Below, one piece after another: positions 1 through 12,982 of a stretch of DNA of 33,122 nt. The position numbers and the translations under genes are program-made. The notes under the pieces are model-generated. The model ran no database searches. It saw nothing but the letters and a program-made list of their open reading frames with translations, and was not told the origin of the DNA. This DNA is from Alectoria sarmentosa (lineage: Eukaryota; Ascomycota; Lecanoromycetes; Lecanorales; Parmeliaceae). Positions within the stretch are counted from its first letter, which is position 1; the number at the start of each line of letters is the position of its first letter. Location: assembly GCA_009733775.1 (NCBI GenBank), contig WOGZ01000348.1, forward strand, positions 1 through 33,122. The letters are read 5' to 3'.

Positions 1-715
1 TGCGCTTATTTAAAAATATATAAAAAATGTGTTCAATTTTTTATAATCGATTTCTTATAACTTTTGAAAATTTATATTATATATTTATATTGTTATTATT
101 ATAGAATAAACTTATGCAATTTCAACGATATAATAATCTCGTAAATATGATAGAGAATTATAATGTTATTCAAAAAAGAAAATAATTCATTGAATGAGCG
201 AAGAGGTTTTTCGAAAGCCGCTCTGCCGTTTCGAATAATAACATATTTGAATTAAATATATATCGATATATATACATTCAAATTTCATGATTTTTATATC
301 ATTGAAAAGCTTAAAGCATGCTTTATAATGTGCGAAATTTCGGAAGAATTTGATTTTTAAGAAAGTATAAGACAAAAGATGTAAGAATGAGCGCAAAGGT
401 TTTTCGAAAGCCGCCCTGCCGTCCCGAATAATGACATATTTGAATTAAATATATATCGATATATATACATTCAAACTTCATAATTTTAACATCATTGAAA
501 AGCGCATAGCGAGTTATATAATTTACGAAATTATGAGAAAGTTATATCTTTAAGAGAATAAGAGACAAAAGATGTAAGATTTTTATATATCAATTTTTGA
601 TAAAAAGGCTTAAAAGGCCTAAAGACGTTATTTTAACGCTATTTCAAAAGGCGGAATCAGAAACTGTATATACAAATTTAAGATATTTTAGCTCAGTCTT
701 ACACTATTTTTTTAT
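1..715 (+). repeat. Repeat family R1, copy 1 (cut by window start)
   Basis: The segment begins with tgcgcttatttaaaaatata and matches, base for base over long runs, the plus strand from 14,978 to about 15,525 and the reverse complement of about 2,545 down to 1,985. All three copies end in a similar stretch containing tatatacaaatttaagat or a variant. This copy keeps more G+C than the others (for example near 210-235 and 408-425) and carries an internal tandem duplication. The other two copies extend about 400 bp further on the side that here lies outside the window, so the copy is probably incomplete. Confidence 0.75.
192..577 (+). repeat. 193-bp tandem duplication inside R1 copy 1
   Basis: The stretch starting gaatgagcg at 192 is repeated from 385, both units ending in a gatgtaag motif. 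They share the blocks aggtttttcgaaagccg and gaattaaatatatatcgat. The other two R1 copies contain this unit once, so the duplication happened in copy 1. The two units differ at scattered positions. Confidence 0.75.
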
Positions 716-1984
716 ATAATAAAGATTTAATATTTTTTAAATATTCTTTAATAAAAAGATCGTATATTTTCAACTTAAATAATTATATATCGAAATGTTT
801 ATAATATTATAAATTAATTACGATATATAATAATAATGTAAAAAAATATCGACTTTTTATAATATTTTAATCGAGAAATATCGTAAAAATCTTTATTTAC
901 GCTTTTATAAAAATGATAAAAAAAAATCAAAAAATCGTTATACAATTTGAGAAGTTCAAGCGTTTAAAATATAAAATTATTAATAATAACTTTAAATTAA
1001 CAATTAATATAGTCGTTATTAATTTCGAAGATTAATTATAAAAAGTTTTTTCAAAAAATGAAAAAAATGTTTATTATTAAAGAAAATTAAAACGTAAATT
1101 ATTTACGATATATTATTTATAAGTTAACGTTTAAAATTTAATAAACGCGAATAAATTATCTTCGTATAAATTTGTTAATCACGTTATTAAATTATATAAA
1201 AAATTAAATTAAATTAAAAAAGCATATAATATATTTCGAAAATAAGTTTTAATAATTTAAAAGACTTTTAATACTCGCACGTAATCTTTTAATATATACA
1301 CGTAATTTTTTAATATATATATATACATTTTAAAGTTAAATAAAATAAATTAATAAAATAAATATATTTTTCGACGTTAATAATTAAATAAATGATTTAA
1401 AATTAAAGCTTGAAATTTAAAACATTTTTATATATAAAACATTTAATTTTTTTATATAAATATTTAATTTCATTTTATCGAATATTTAATTTTATATTAT
1501 CGAATTGTTAAAATATAATAATGAAATAAAATGAGATATAAAAAATAAATTTTTTTTTTTAAAGCTTCTTTAAAGTAGTTTTTTATATAATAAAAAAGTA
1601 TATAATTAATATAATAATAAGTCGAAAAAGATTGAAAATTAATTATCTTTTTAATACGAGCATCGTATTCTCTCTTAAATACGATTATAAAATATCGAAT
1701 CAAATTTCTTCGCATAAAGTATTTAATGAATTTTAAAATCTTATATTAAAGTATTAAATTTTTATTTTTATTTAAACTTTTCATAATAATAAAAAAATTA
1801 AATTTTTACGTTAAAGCGTTATAACGTATATTAAATTTCTACGTTAAAATAATAAATCTCTATATTAAAGATATTAAGTTTTTATATTAAAGCGTTATAT
1901 TATATATTAACTTTTTATATTAAAGCGTTAAAGTTTTGAACATTTATTAAATATTTAATGCGTTAATAAAAATATACGAAATAA

Positions 1985-2945
1985 AAAATTAGATATTAAT
2001 ATATATAAAAAATAAAAAAAAATAAAGTTAAAATATTTTAAATTTATATATGCAGTTAATTATAAGTTAAAAGTTATTACGCCTTTTAATTAACGCTCGA
2101 ATAACGACTTTTAGGTTTCTTAAACGCTTTTATTAAAATTTTATATATAAAAATCTTACATTTTTTACTTTTTACTTTTTTGAAAACAAAATTTCTTTAT
2201 AACTTCGTGAATTATATAATTCGATATACGCTTTTCAATAACGTAAAAATTACGAAATTTAAATATATATATATTAATATATATTTAATTTAAATATGTA
2301 ATTATTCGAGACGATAAAGAAACTTTCGAGAAACGTTTACGCTTATTTAACGAATTATTTTCTTTTTTAAATAATATTATAGATTTTTATCATATTTATA
2401 AAATTATTATATCGTTAAAATTGTATAAGTTTATTTTATAATAACGATTATATAAATATATAATATAAAATTTTAAAAGCTACGAGAAATCGATTATAAA
2501 AAATTAAATACATTTTTTATATATTTGTAAATAAGCGCAACTTTATATAAAATTCGTAAATCGTAAATATTATAGCGATAAAATTAATAAAAAATGTAAA
2601 TTTCTCGCTTAATAATCGTAAATCGTAAAACGTAAAATTCGAATCTGAAAAAAAAAAAAAAAAAAAAACTAAAAAAAAAATTCTAAAATTAAAAAAAATT
2701 ACAATTCGATTTAAATTTGCATAAAATTTATTAAATTAATAAATAATTAAATTTAGAATTTCGATTCGAAAAAAAATCAATTTAAGTTTTAAAAGAAATT
2801 TTAAAAAATATTTCAAATAAAAAATTAAATAAAAAGTTTGAAAATTAAAACAATAAAATAATTTTAATATATTTATAATTTAAATGTATTAAAAAATTTA
2901 AAATTTCAGTTCGAAGAGAAAAAAAAAAAAAAAAAAAAAAAAAGT
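1985..2945 (-). repeat. R1 copy 2, left arm of a large inverted repeat
   Basis: Read on the minus strand from about 2,945 down to 1,985, this segment matches the plus strand from about 14,580 to 15,525. The shared features, in order, are a gattaaac motif followed by a long poly-T run, the acgttttacga block, the tgcgcttattt motif and the tatataaatttaa end. The arms face each other across about 11.6 kb. Differences are mostly C/T and G/A, as expected for RIP acting on both copies. The arm has poly-A runs near 2,650-2,667 and 2,920-2,943. Confidence 0.75.
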
Positions 2946-3023
2946 TTAATCGCCGTTAAGTCTTATGTCCGTTTCGCCTTCATTTGTTTTTAAGTATCAT
3001 GAATTTAATTCATAAACCCTGAC

Positions 3024-3026
<3 letters not shown>
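2946..3026. other. Short less-RIPped gap next to the copia repeat
   Basis: About 80 bp between the left inverted-repeat arm and the following (TTA)n tract keep CA and TG steps and a more normal composition. It contains a 15-bp palindrome, atgaatttaattcat. I see no coding potential. It may be a piece of the original target DNA. Confidence 0.4.
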
Positions 3027-3061
<35 letters not shown>

Positions 3062-3065
3062 TATT
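3027..3065. repeat. (TTA)n microsatellite
   Basis: About a dozen TTA/ATT triplets in tandem directly before the left copia terminal repeat. Confidence 0.9.
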
Positions 3066-3068
3066 AAA

Positions 3069-3178
3069 ATAATTAAATTCGTTTTACTTTTCTTATTCGA
3101 CTATCGTTAAATGTAAATTTAATAAATTTTATATTTTATATAACATTTTAATTGTATAATTTATCATCTACTTTTAAT
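3069..3178 (+). repeat. Left copia LTR remnant
   Basis: Direct repeat of 11,046-11,156. Shared blocks include tattcgactatcg, the ttttatattttatata run and a final ctttta motif. It is about 110 bp long, short for an LTR, so it may be only the recognisable part. Confidence 0.6.
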
Positions 3179-6100
3179 AAATTATAAACTCAATCGATCG
3201 AATTTCGTTTAATAACTTAACATTTATTTTATCGATATATTTTATATATATTAATTTATAAATTATCTTAAATTACGAAACTTTATTTTTATTTTATAAA
3301 AATATTTCGTGTTAATATATTATTATAAAACATCGCAAATTTTTTAAAACGTTAAGAAATATTCGATTTATTATCACATTTACGAAACAATATCACCTCG
3401 AAACCTTAATTTAAAACACGTTTAAACGTTGATTTTAAACGAATCTTAATTTTTATTAAAAACGTTAATGTTATTAACGACGTAATCGTGAAAATTAAAT
3501 TATACATTTTAATTAATAAAAACGTCACATTAATTAAAGAAGATATTTTTTAAATTTTTGAAATTATATTTAATTAATGCATATTTTCATCGTGCGACGT
3601 ATTTATTTAATTGAAAATTAATTAATAAATGCATCTCAATCGCTAAAAGCAATTAATTTTAAAATATATTAAAATAATTAATTAATAACGTGTTAAAATC
3701 ATATCGATCGTCGTTTAATTTTTTATTTAAATCGAAACGAGTAATTTTTCTGAAAGTTATTAACTTGAAAACTGATTAAAAATAAATTAATTAACGATAA
3801 ATCAAATTTATCGATCGTCGTTTAAGCTCGAATTTATTAAAATAATTAATTAATAACATATTAAATTTATCGATTATTATTTAAATTTATTATTTAAATT
3901 AAAAACGAGCATTTCTCGCTTAAATTAATATAAGTCGCGAAATTTTTCGTCTCGATACGTTAAAAAATCAATTATTAATATATAATTTAAAAAAATTATT
4001 TTTTATAATCGTAAACATATATATAATTTATATTAATTATTTAAATAAAATAAATATAAGTTTTAAAGCACATTTATTCGCTTTATTCATTTTATTTTAT
4101 TTAAAAAATCTTTAAATTTCAAAATTATTATCAATTTCGTTTTTTTATATTAAACTTTTTATTATTATATTTATTATCGTTATTATATTCGAATTTTTAA
4201 CGTTAAAATTCATTAATGTTTTAAAAGAGATAATTAAATTAATCGATTTAATAAATTATATAATTTATAAGCGAATTATAAAAAACGTTTTCAAGATTTT
4301 TAATTTGTGAAAATAAATTAAATTAAAAAATAAGCATTGATTTTAAATTTCATTATTTAATAATAATAACGATAATAATAATAATAATAATAACGTTGAA
4401 TTTAAAATATAAAAGTTAACGTATAATTTCATTTGCATCGTTTTACGTTTTTGCGTAATTAATAATAATTATATTAATATCGAATATATAATTAACGCTC
4501 ATATCGCGTAAATTAAGTTGAAAAAAAATTGTTTCTTTCAAGATTTTAAATATTTAATTCGCGCGTTTTAACGATTTAACAACTTAACGTTAAATTAATA
4601 TAATAATGATTTTAACGAATATGATAATAAATTTCGAAAATCGATAATAAAATTATAAAACTTTTTTATTCAATTTAAATTGAACGAAAATTTGCTTATT
4701 TAATAATTTTATTTTAAATTAAAATCTTTTTATAACGATTATATCGAACAATATTTTCAAAATTACGTTTTATTTAATAAAAATAAATTATATAAACACA
4801 CTTTACGCGAAATTATATAGCGATTTCAAAACATTTATTATTTTAAAAACGTTTAAATTATATATGCTTTCATTATTCGCTTTTTTTTTAATTTTTATTT
4901 AAATTATAAATTAAAACGAATATTAATTAAATTATTACGTTAATGTTGTTAAAATCGTTAAATTGTATAAAAAATGTGATATATATTATTATAACTTCGA
5001 CGATTATAAAATAAATAATAATAAAATCAATTCGTTAATTAACAATTTTTTTAATAATAATAATAATAAACGAAAAAATAAATGAAAAAGCGATAATAAC
5101 AATAACGAAAATAATAAAAAACTTAAATTTAATAATTTTAAACTCAAATCGAAATTGAAGAATTTTAATATATAAAAAACTTATAACAATTGCGTAAAAG
5201 TGAATTTAAATATTTCAAATTTAAATTATTTTAACTTTTATATTATTAAATATATTATTTATAATTAAAATAAATTTTTCGTTTATTAATTTTTTAAAAC
5301 GTTTTACATCGTTAAAAAATACGATAAAATATTATTAATCATAATTATAAACCTTATTCGCATCGAAATTGAAAAGATTAACGATCAAATCGTAACATTA
5401 AATTTTAAAAATATTTTATACGTATTTAACAATAATTTCAATTTCATTTTTATGAAAATTTTATTCAAAAATAAATGTTTTATAAAATTTTCGTTTAATG
5501 AAATTAAAGTTGAGCGTTATAAAATGTAAATCATTTAACGCGATAATTTTTATATATTTAATAACGAAAATTATTTAATTTTTATTTTAACGATTATTAA
5601 TATTAAAACTTTCGATTTATAATATATTTATATAAAATATTTTAAAAAACAAAATATCGCTCATTTCGAAAACATATTTATTAAAATAAATTTATTCAAA
5701 TTTTCGACGTTCGAAAACGTTTATATATTTTATATAAAATTAAATCTTTACTCGTTATTTTATAAAAAGCATTTAATTTTCGATAAATATATTAATAAAT
5801 TATTTTATTTCGATATTTTTAATTTTATATCGAGCGTCGACATTCGTTTAAATTATTAAATTATGTTTAAATTTATAAAAAACGTTAATAAAAGATTTTA
5901 TATTCATTTTGATATTTATAAAAATAAATTTTCAATATCTTTAAATCATTTAAAATTAATGTAAAATATAGCGATTTTATTATTAAACGCATTTATAATA
6001 ACGAAAATATTATAATTAAAAATCAAATTTTTAATAATTTTAAATACGATTATAAAATAAAATAAAAATTTATTATTTTTAAAATTTTTTAAGTAAATAA

Positions 6101-6949
6101 AGTTTTTAAACGTTTAAATTAAATATTAATAATTAAAGTTCACGCTTTATTAATAAATAGCGAATTTTCGAAATTTATAATCTTAAAATTTATTACGATC
6201 GTTAACTATTTTCGTAATTATTCGTTTATCGTAAATATAAATAAAATTTTATATAAAAGCGAATTTGATCGCAAATTTAATTTATCTTATTTAAAACGCA
6301 TTAAATAAAAAAGTCTTTACGAAAAGCGTCGAATTCTCGATATTAATTAAAAAAACTTTCGATAATTATTATAAAAAGAATCGTTTAATAAATTACGAAA
6401 ATTATTTTTATTAAATGTTTATTCGAAATAATCGAATTCAACGATATTTTAACGTTAAATAAATAAATTATTATTTTAAAACGTAATTCTCAAATGAAAA
6501 ATCATTTATTATTAACTCATTTTCAATATTATATATCGAAATCGATGCGATAACGAAAATTGAATTTATAACGATAATTTTAAACGATATTAATAATAAC
6601 ATTAATAATAAAGTTTTCTCTTTTAAGTTTTTTAAAAACTTTTTCTCGTCGACGATTATTATTAATATCGCCGTCGCAATTTCAAAAACATTTTCAATTT
6701 AACGATTTTTTTAAATATCGAAATCGCGTATTAAAAAACTTTTTATCGTTGTTATAAATTTAATCTCTGCGAATATATAATAAATACTTTTTATCGATAT
6801 CGTTTTCGTCGTTATCACATTTTTAAAAATTTCGATATTTAATCTCATCGCGTTATTAATTAAAATAAACAATTTTAAATTATTCGAATTTTATATTTAC
6901 AAAAAAATAATAACGAACGTTTTATTTAATAATTAAATATAAATGAAAA

Positions 6950-8110
6950 ATATTATTTTTAATCGATAATAAAATTTAATATTTTTATAAATTTTTAACG
7001 AATCGCAAAATTTTAAAGAATAAATAAATTTATAAATTTAAGCGTAAGTCGATTAATAAAATAATTCGATATAAAACGCGATAAATAATTTAAGATTATA
7101 TATAACGCGAAAACATCGATTTTTAAAAAAACTTTCGCTTTCGTTATCAAATTTATAAATTTATAAATTATCTTTATTATAACAATCGCTTTCAACTTAA
7201 AATTAAATTAAATAAATATTAAAATCGCATTTTTATACGATAGCGTCGAAAAAATTATATTTATTCGTTAATTTAAAGAATATAAAAATAATATTAATAA
7301 AGTTTATCGTTTCAAAAAAGCGCTTTACGAATTAAAACAATCGTCTCGAATTTAATATAATATTATATTTATCTTTTTTTAAAAATTCGAATATCGATCT
7401 TTAACGAAAAACTTTAACGTTTTTATTTACGATAAAAAAAAATCATTATGAACATTTATATCGACGATATTTTTATTATAAAATTTAATTAACTCGTTAT
7501 CAACGAATTTAAAAGCGTTTTTAATATTAAATTTTGAATAATGAATTTAAGATTATATATTTATTATTTAAATATAAAAATAATGCGTGATTATTAAAAG
7601 AATTATTTCGAAAAGATTTTTAAAAATTATAATATGTGAAACGATCGTGTTAAAATTATCGATATCTTTATAAAAATCTCACATTTAAAATTCGTCGTTA
7701 AAAATTTAAAAATTATCGAAAAGTTTCGCTTTCGATATAAATTCGTTATTAATTTTTTAATATACGCGATAATAAATATTCGCTTAAATATCGTTTACGT
7801 TATTTTTATAATCTTTTATTACGTTTTCAATTTTAATAATTTTTATTAAAAGATAATTAAAAGAATTTTTAAATATTTACGAGATATATTATATTTTAAA
7901 TTTGTTTATAAAAAGAAACTCGTTTTATTACGCGAATATATCGATATCGATTAAATTAATAATTAAAATATTAAACGATTTATTTTTAATTATATGTTTA
8001 ATCTTAATAATATAATTATAAATTAATTATTTAAACGTTAATTTATAAAAATATTGTTAATTTATGAACCCGAATATATCGATTAAAGAAAAATCATTAA
8101 AGAGGCGATT
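6950..8110 (+). pseudogene. Copia pol remnant: reverse transcriptase and RNase H
   Basis: Despite RIP, family motifs can be read in order. Around 7,130-7,250 there is TFAFVIKF, then KIAFLY followed by EKIIFI, matching the copia TFAPVVKFTS and KTAFLYGDLEE-IYM blocks. At about 7,317-7,361 KALYELKQSSR-stop-YN matches KALYGLKQSPRAWYN, with the Trp codon now TAA. At 7,451-7,480 NIYIDDIFII is the catalytic YVDD box. Around 7,920-8,030 GYIDID, stop, then FIFNYMFNLNN matches the RNase H GYSDADWA...SGYVFNL region, and near 8,060-8,090 an EPEYI resembles the TEAEYIA block. The blocks are in different frames and interrupted by stops, so the gene is dead. RT followed by RNase H at the 3' side of pol identifies Ty1/copia rather than gypsy by motif. 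Motif residues are seen; the original protein is inferred from the family. Confidence 0.8.
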
Positions 8111-9689
8111 TGATTCGAAAAGCTTTTTAACGATTTTAACTTTATGATTTTTAAATCGATAATCGACGCTTTTAATAACGATAATGCGATTTAAATAAAA
8201 CGCGCTTTTATAATATAAATTTAATCAAAATTCGAAAATTTTATCTTCGTTTTCATTATCGTTATCTTTTATAATAATTAAAATATTGTAATTTTAATTA
8301 AAAACTCTTAATTTTATAATCGTTTTAAATATATTAACATTTAATATCATTTTGTGCGCGAAAAAATCGTGAATAATAATATCGTTTTAAAATACGTTTT
8401 CATTAGTAAATAAATCGTCGATGATTTTATAAAGTTTTTATTTAAAATTAAATTCGACGTATTTCGTTAAGCGCTCAATCTCGAATAAACTTAAAAACAA
8501 AATTCAATTTATTATTTATAAAAGATTAAATTGATTACGTCGTGACTTTATTAATTGAATTTTCAATTTTAATTTTTTTCAAATAATGACGAGAATGTTA
8601 AATAACTTAATAATAAAAATTTTAAAAATTTTATTTTAAGTAATTTCGAGAGATTAAAATATCGCTCGATTAAAAAAAAAAGATTTTCAATAAAATTAAT
8701 TATCTCGCTCATCGCATTTTAGAAATTTATTAAAATAAATTTCAAGTTTTAATATAATTATTCTCGATTATTATTTTTTCAAATTTTTTTATTTAAAGAT
8801 TTTTATTCGAAAAATATAATTATTAATAATATTTATTAAATAAACGATTTAAAAATTTAAACGATTTAATACATAAATTTCAAATCGATTTTCATAAACG
8901 TGATTCAATAAAATTCAAAAAAGTTAAAATAACGTAAAACGATAAATATTTCATTTATCGAAAATTATAAACGATTATCGTTTTTAAAACTCGATCGTTA
9001 TCGAATTTGAATTGTTTTCTTAAAAAGGTTTTTTTAAATTAACTCAATCGAAACAAAGAAATTTATAATTACTTTTTATTTGATTTAATATTAACATTAT
9101 TTTAATTAAAAGCTCGCTCGATATTTTATATTAAATTACGCTTGAAAAGTTTAAAAAATGAATATTTTTTTAAAATTATAATAAATGCTTTAAAACGTCA
9201 TTTAAAAGATTTTTTGTATTCATTTTTTTTTTTATATTTTTACATTTATGATCTTTAAAATTTAAAACGAATATTTATAATATTATTCAATTTACGATCG
9301 AGATAAAAATTTACGATTATTATTTAAATTATAATCAAAAACAAATTTTTATCGTAATAATTAAATTTATGAAAATGATCGTATAATTATAAAATAAATA
9401 AGTTTAACGTTTATTATTATTAAAGACTTTAAACGTTTAATTCGATAAAATCGCGTTTATCGATTTATTTAAATACGAATAATAAAAAATATATTAATCA
9501 TTATATATTCTCACTTTATGAGAATTAATTTAAATTTTTAATAATATACTTATATTCTCGATATTCATTTTCATATTAATTTTTTATTACTTTATTATTA
9601 TTATTTTATATTATATTATCGATACGTTTATAATATCGCCATTTTCGATATTAATAATATTAACGCATATAACTTTTATAACGTTTAAA

Positions 9690-10040
9690 CTTTCGACGTT
9701 CGCATTTTAAAGATTAACGTCTTTAATATTTATATCTTCGACGTCTTTAACGTATATAACGCTTTTAATTTTCAATATATATATTTTTTAAATCGTTATT
9801 TTTAATCTTTATCTTTTAATGCTTATATCACGATATTTAAATTTATAAAAGAAAAAATTCGAGAATTATTTATCGATGCTTTCTTTTCGATATTTATATT
9901 TTAAAATCGATATCTTCGATATTCATAAATCGATATTTATATTTTAAAGTTAATATTTTCAATATTTATTTCTCGATGTTTATATTTTAAAGTCGATATT
10001 TTTAATATTTATTTTTCGATATTTAAATCGTTATATCGAT
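9690..10040. repeat. Degenerate tandem repeats in the copia 3' region
   Basis: A motif of about 45-60 bp built on tcgatatttatattttaaa recurs about four times between 9,870 and 10,030. Related shorter units with ttcgacgtctttaa occur at 9,690-9,770. No open frame is present. Confidence 0.55.
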
Positions 10041-10329
10041 AAAAGTAATTTATAAATCTTTTCATTTTTTTCTTTCCGATATAATCTTTTTTATATATTT
10101 ATTAATTATACGTTAATCGATTTTTAATATGCACTTAATAATTTAAAAATAAAATTTTCAAAAAATCGTTTTTTTGCACAAAGTGAAATTTTTTATATAA
10201 ATCATCGTGTCGAATATATTTAAAAAAATATAATCGTTTTTAAATTTCGATATTTTCATTTTTATTACTCGCGATTAATTTTATTATTATTATTTATTTA
10301 AAAAAAAAAAGAAAAGAAAAGATTTTTTT

Positions 10330-10890
10330 TTATCGTCGTCGATTTTATTATCGTTATTCGATATTTATTTTATTTATTCAACGCACATTTTATGATTATT
10401 ACTCGATATTTATTTTATTTATTTAACGCTTATTTTATTATTATTATTCGATTTTGATTTTCGCGAGAATCGAAATTCGTGTTTTTCAAAAAAACATTTA
10501 TTACACGCTCGATGATCTTATTATCGTTATTCGAAATTCATTTTATTATTATTATTTTACGCTTAATTTAATATTATTATTCGAAATTTATTTTATTATC
10601 GTTATTCGATTTTAATTTTCGTGAAAATCGAAATTCGTGTTTTATTAAAACATTTTTATTATGCGTTTAAAAATCTCATTATTATTATTTGATATTTATT
10701 ATACGCTCGATAATTTTATTATTATTACTCGATACTTACTTTAATTATTTAATATTTATTTTATCATCGTTATTCGATTTTAATTTTTATAAAAATTTTA
10801 ATTCGTGTTTTTCGTATTATTTTTATTATGCGTTTAATAATTTTATTATTATTATTCGATAATTATTTTATTTATTCGACGCTCGACGTT
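10330..10890. repeat. Tandem repeat of about 160 bp, three units
   Basis: The block gatttt(g/a)atttt..., ending in attcgtgtttt, occurs near 10,451, 10,609 and 10,776, a period of about 158-167 bp. The spacer is ttattattattcgat-rich. The second and third units are more RIP-mutated than the first, whose ttttcgcgagaatcgaaa core is a near-palindrome. It lies directly upstream of the purine-rich tract and right LTR. Confidence 0.65.
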
Positions 10891-11045
10891 TAAAAAAAGA
10901 AAAAGAAAAAAAATATAAAAAGTGTTAATATATGCGATTATGAAGGAAAAGAGAATTTTTTTATCTTTATTATTTAATTTTCAGCGTCGTAAATATTGAA
11001 ATTCGTGATTTTATTATATAATTTTATTCGAATGAAAATGTTTAT

Positions 11046-11156
11046 ATAATTAAGTTTATTTTATTTTCTTTATTCGACTATCGTCGAATGTAAACTTAAT
11101 AAGTTTTATATTTTATATAATATTTTAATTAAATAATTTATCGTTTACTTTTAACA
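11046..11156 (+). repeat. Right copia LTR remnant
   Basis: Direct repeat of 3,069-3,178, preceded by a purine-rich stretch near 10,895-10,955. The sequence after it differs from that after the left copy, as expected for the downstream end of an insertion. Confidence 0.6.
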
Positions 11157-11230
11157 TTATTATTTATTTATTTTTAATTAAAAATAATTATTAATTAAAA
11201 ATTTCGAAAATATAAATTAAATTTTTAATA

Positions 11231-11490
11231 AACTTTTTCTATTTTTATAGCGATGAAATATCGTTTTTTAAAAAAAAAAAAATGTTACGAGCGTATTTTA
11301 TATTTTTAATAAAGTTAATTTTTTTTTAATATTATATTTTTTTAACATTATTCGATTAAGCTTAACGTGACTTAATAAAGAAATTTATTTTTATATAAAT
11401 ATCTTTTTTTTTATATACATATTTTCTTTTCACTTAATTATTATATTTAATACATTTATATAATTTAACGTTATATTAATTTTAATAATA
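11231..11490 (+). repeat. Repeat family R2, left copy
   Basis: Matches the reverse complement of about 32,842-33,097. Shared blocks, in order, are atttttatagcg, a cgtattttatatttttaata run, taacattattcgatta and catattttcttttcactt. This family is therefore present in both AT-rich blocks flanking the gene island, in opposite orientation. Confidence 0.75.
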
Positions 11491-11534
11491 ATTAACATAA
11501 TTATTAAATATATATAATTAATATAATTGTTAAA

Positions 11535-11703
11535 AAATATACGATAAATATTATATATAAGTTAATTAAGTATATAAAAAATATAAAAAAATCGTGTTTT
11601 TAAGTTTATTCGTTAAGATAATGTTAAAATACGATTAATTTTAAAGTTAACTTTAAGATTAATTTTATATACGTTACGTAAAAGATTAAATTTCAATATT
11701 TCT
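11535..11703 (+). repeat. Direct repeat D, left copy
   Basis: Matches 12,983-13,153 on the same strand; shared blocks include tattatatataagttaatta and ttaattttatatacgttacg. The copies flank the 64-bp tandem array and may be LTR-like ends of a small non-autonomous element of about 1.6 kb. Confidence 0.65.
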
Positions 11704-11770
11704 TTATAGCGTTAAAAGATAACGTATATAATTACTTTAACATTTTTTTATAACGATACGTTACGATGCT

Positions 11771-12335
11771 TTAATATAAAAACTTTTTTTCGCTTTATAA
11801 TACGAGAAGCTTAATAAGAATTTAAGAAATATCGTTTTAATGTAAAAATTTGCTTTTCTTTCTGATATGAAAACTTAATTGAAATTTGAGAATTGTCGCC
11901 CTAATGTAAAAACTTGCTTTTCTTTCTGATATGAGAATTTAATTGAAATTTGAAAATTATCGCTCTGATATAAAAACTTGTTTCTCTTTATGATACGGAA
12001 AGTTGTTTTAATATAAAAACTTGTTTTTCTTTATAATACGAGAAGCTCAAATAATTTAAGAGATGTCGCTTTGATATAAAGATTTGCTTTTCTTTCTAAT
12101 ACGAAAAGTTGCTTTAATATAAAAATTTGTTTTTCTTTATAATATGAGAAGCTTAATAATAATTTAAAATTTAACGTTTTAATTAAAGATATAATCCCCT
12201 ATATATAAAAAGTTTAATTCGAAATAAAAATTTGTTTTTTTTGATAATACGAGGAGTTATTTTAATGTAAAATTTTTTTTTTTTTATAATATGAGAAGCT
12301 TAATAATAATTTAAAATTTAACATTTTAATTAAAA
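11771..12335 (+). repeat. Tandem array with a unit of about 64 bp
   Basis: Units begin taat(g/a)taaaaa(c/t)ttg, continue with ttttctttctgatatga or a variant, and end gaaatttga.aattatcgc. Clear starts are at about 11,773, 11,838, 11,901, 11,967, 12,009, 12,073 and 12,115; some units are shortened to about 42 bp. The region 11,838-11,995 retains CA/TG steps and so is less RIP-mutated than its surroundings. No protein is encoded by a conserved frame. Confidence 0.7.
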
Positions 12336-12830
12336 ACGTGTTCTCGTATTGTTTTAAAAATCTTTTAAAATTTAATTCTTTTATTTATAAAAAGCTCGAT
12401 AGATTTAAATTTTTCTTTTTTTTTTTTATTATGAAAAAATTAATAAAAGGTAGAAATTTATTTCTCTTTTTTATTATAAAAAGTTTATTAAATTCGAAAC
12501 TTGATATTCATATAAAGAAAATGAAAAAAAATACGATATTCGATAATATAAAACGAAATATCTTATATAAAAAAATTTAAAAAAATGCGATATTCGATAA
12601 TATAAAACGAAATATCTCATACGAAGAAATTTAATTCGATATTTTATAATTATATTTAAAAGAAAATATTCGATAAAATGAAATTAAATGCTTATATAAA
12701 AAAATCGAATTATTTTATACGAAAAAACTTCGTGTTTTTATAAAGAAACTTAAAAGAATAAAATGTTTAATAATATAAAACGAAATGTTTTATACGAAGA
12801 AATTTAATTCGATATTTTTTGTATTTAAAT
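12336..12830. repeat. Dispersed short repeats downstream of the 64-bp array
   Basis: The motif gatattcgataatataaaacg followed by aaatatcttatac or a variant recurs near 12,535, 12,590 and 12,765. An 80-codon open frame at 12,338-12,580 is Lys/Phe/Ile-rich low-complexity sequence and I do not regard it as a gene. Confidence 0.5.
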
Positions 12831-12982
12831 TGTGACAATTCAATTCGTCGAAAGTTATAAATTAAAAAAAAGAACTGTCGTAATGTAATAATAATTTATT
12901 TTAAATTATTATTAATAAAATGTTTATATGAAAAGTGCGAGAATAAATGCTATTTTTTTATTATTATAAATCGAGTTTATAA

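Larger units (their letters stand above)
3069..11156 (+). mobile_element. RIP-degraded Ty1/copia LTR retrotransposon
   Basis: Paired direct repeats of about 110 bp lie at 3,069-3,178 and 11,046-11,156. Both contain tattcgactatcg followed by a ttttatattttatata motif, as expected of LTRs or their remnants. Between them, on the plus strand, the reverse transcriptase and RNase H order of a Ty1/copia pol can still be read at about 6,950-8,110 (see the separate entry). Gag, protease and integrase should lie upstream of this (about 3,200-6,900), but no motif survives that I can read with confidence. A purine-rich stretch (gaaggaaaagagaa, near 10,942) lies just before the right repeat and could be the polypurine tract. 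The span of about 8 kb is longer than usual for copia, because about 2.4 kb after RNase H hold low-complexity tandem arrays. The element cannot encode functional proteins. Confidence 0.75.

Noticed and set aside
187..7195. Short open frames of 60-72 codons on the minus strand in the left AT-rich block (187-396, 1,497-1,715, 7,013-7,195)
   Set aside because: Composition-driven Ile/Lys/Tyr-rich strings. The one at 7,013-7,195 lies antisense to the copia reverse transcriptase motifs, and the one at 187-396 lies inside a repeat.
12338..12580. 80-codon plus-strand open frame in AT-rich DNA
   Set aside because: Low-complexity Phe/Lys/Ile/Asn sequence next to tandem repeats, with no domain or codon signal.
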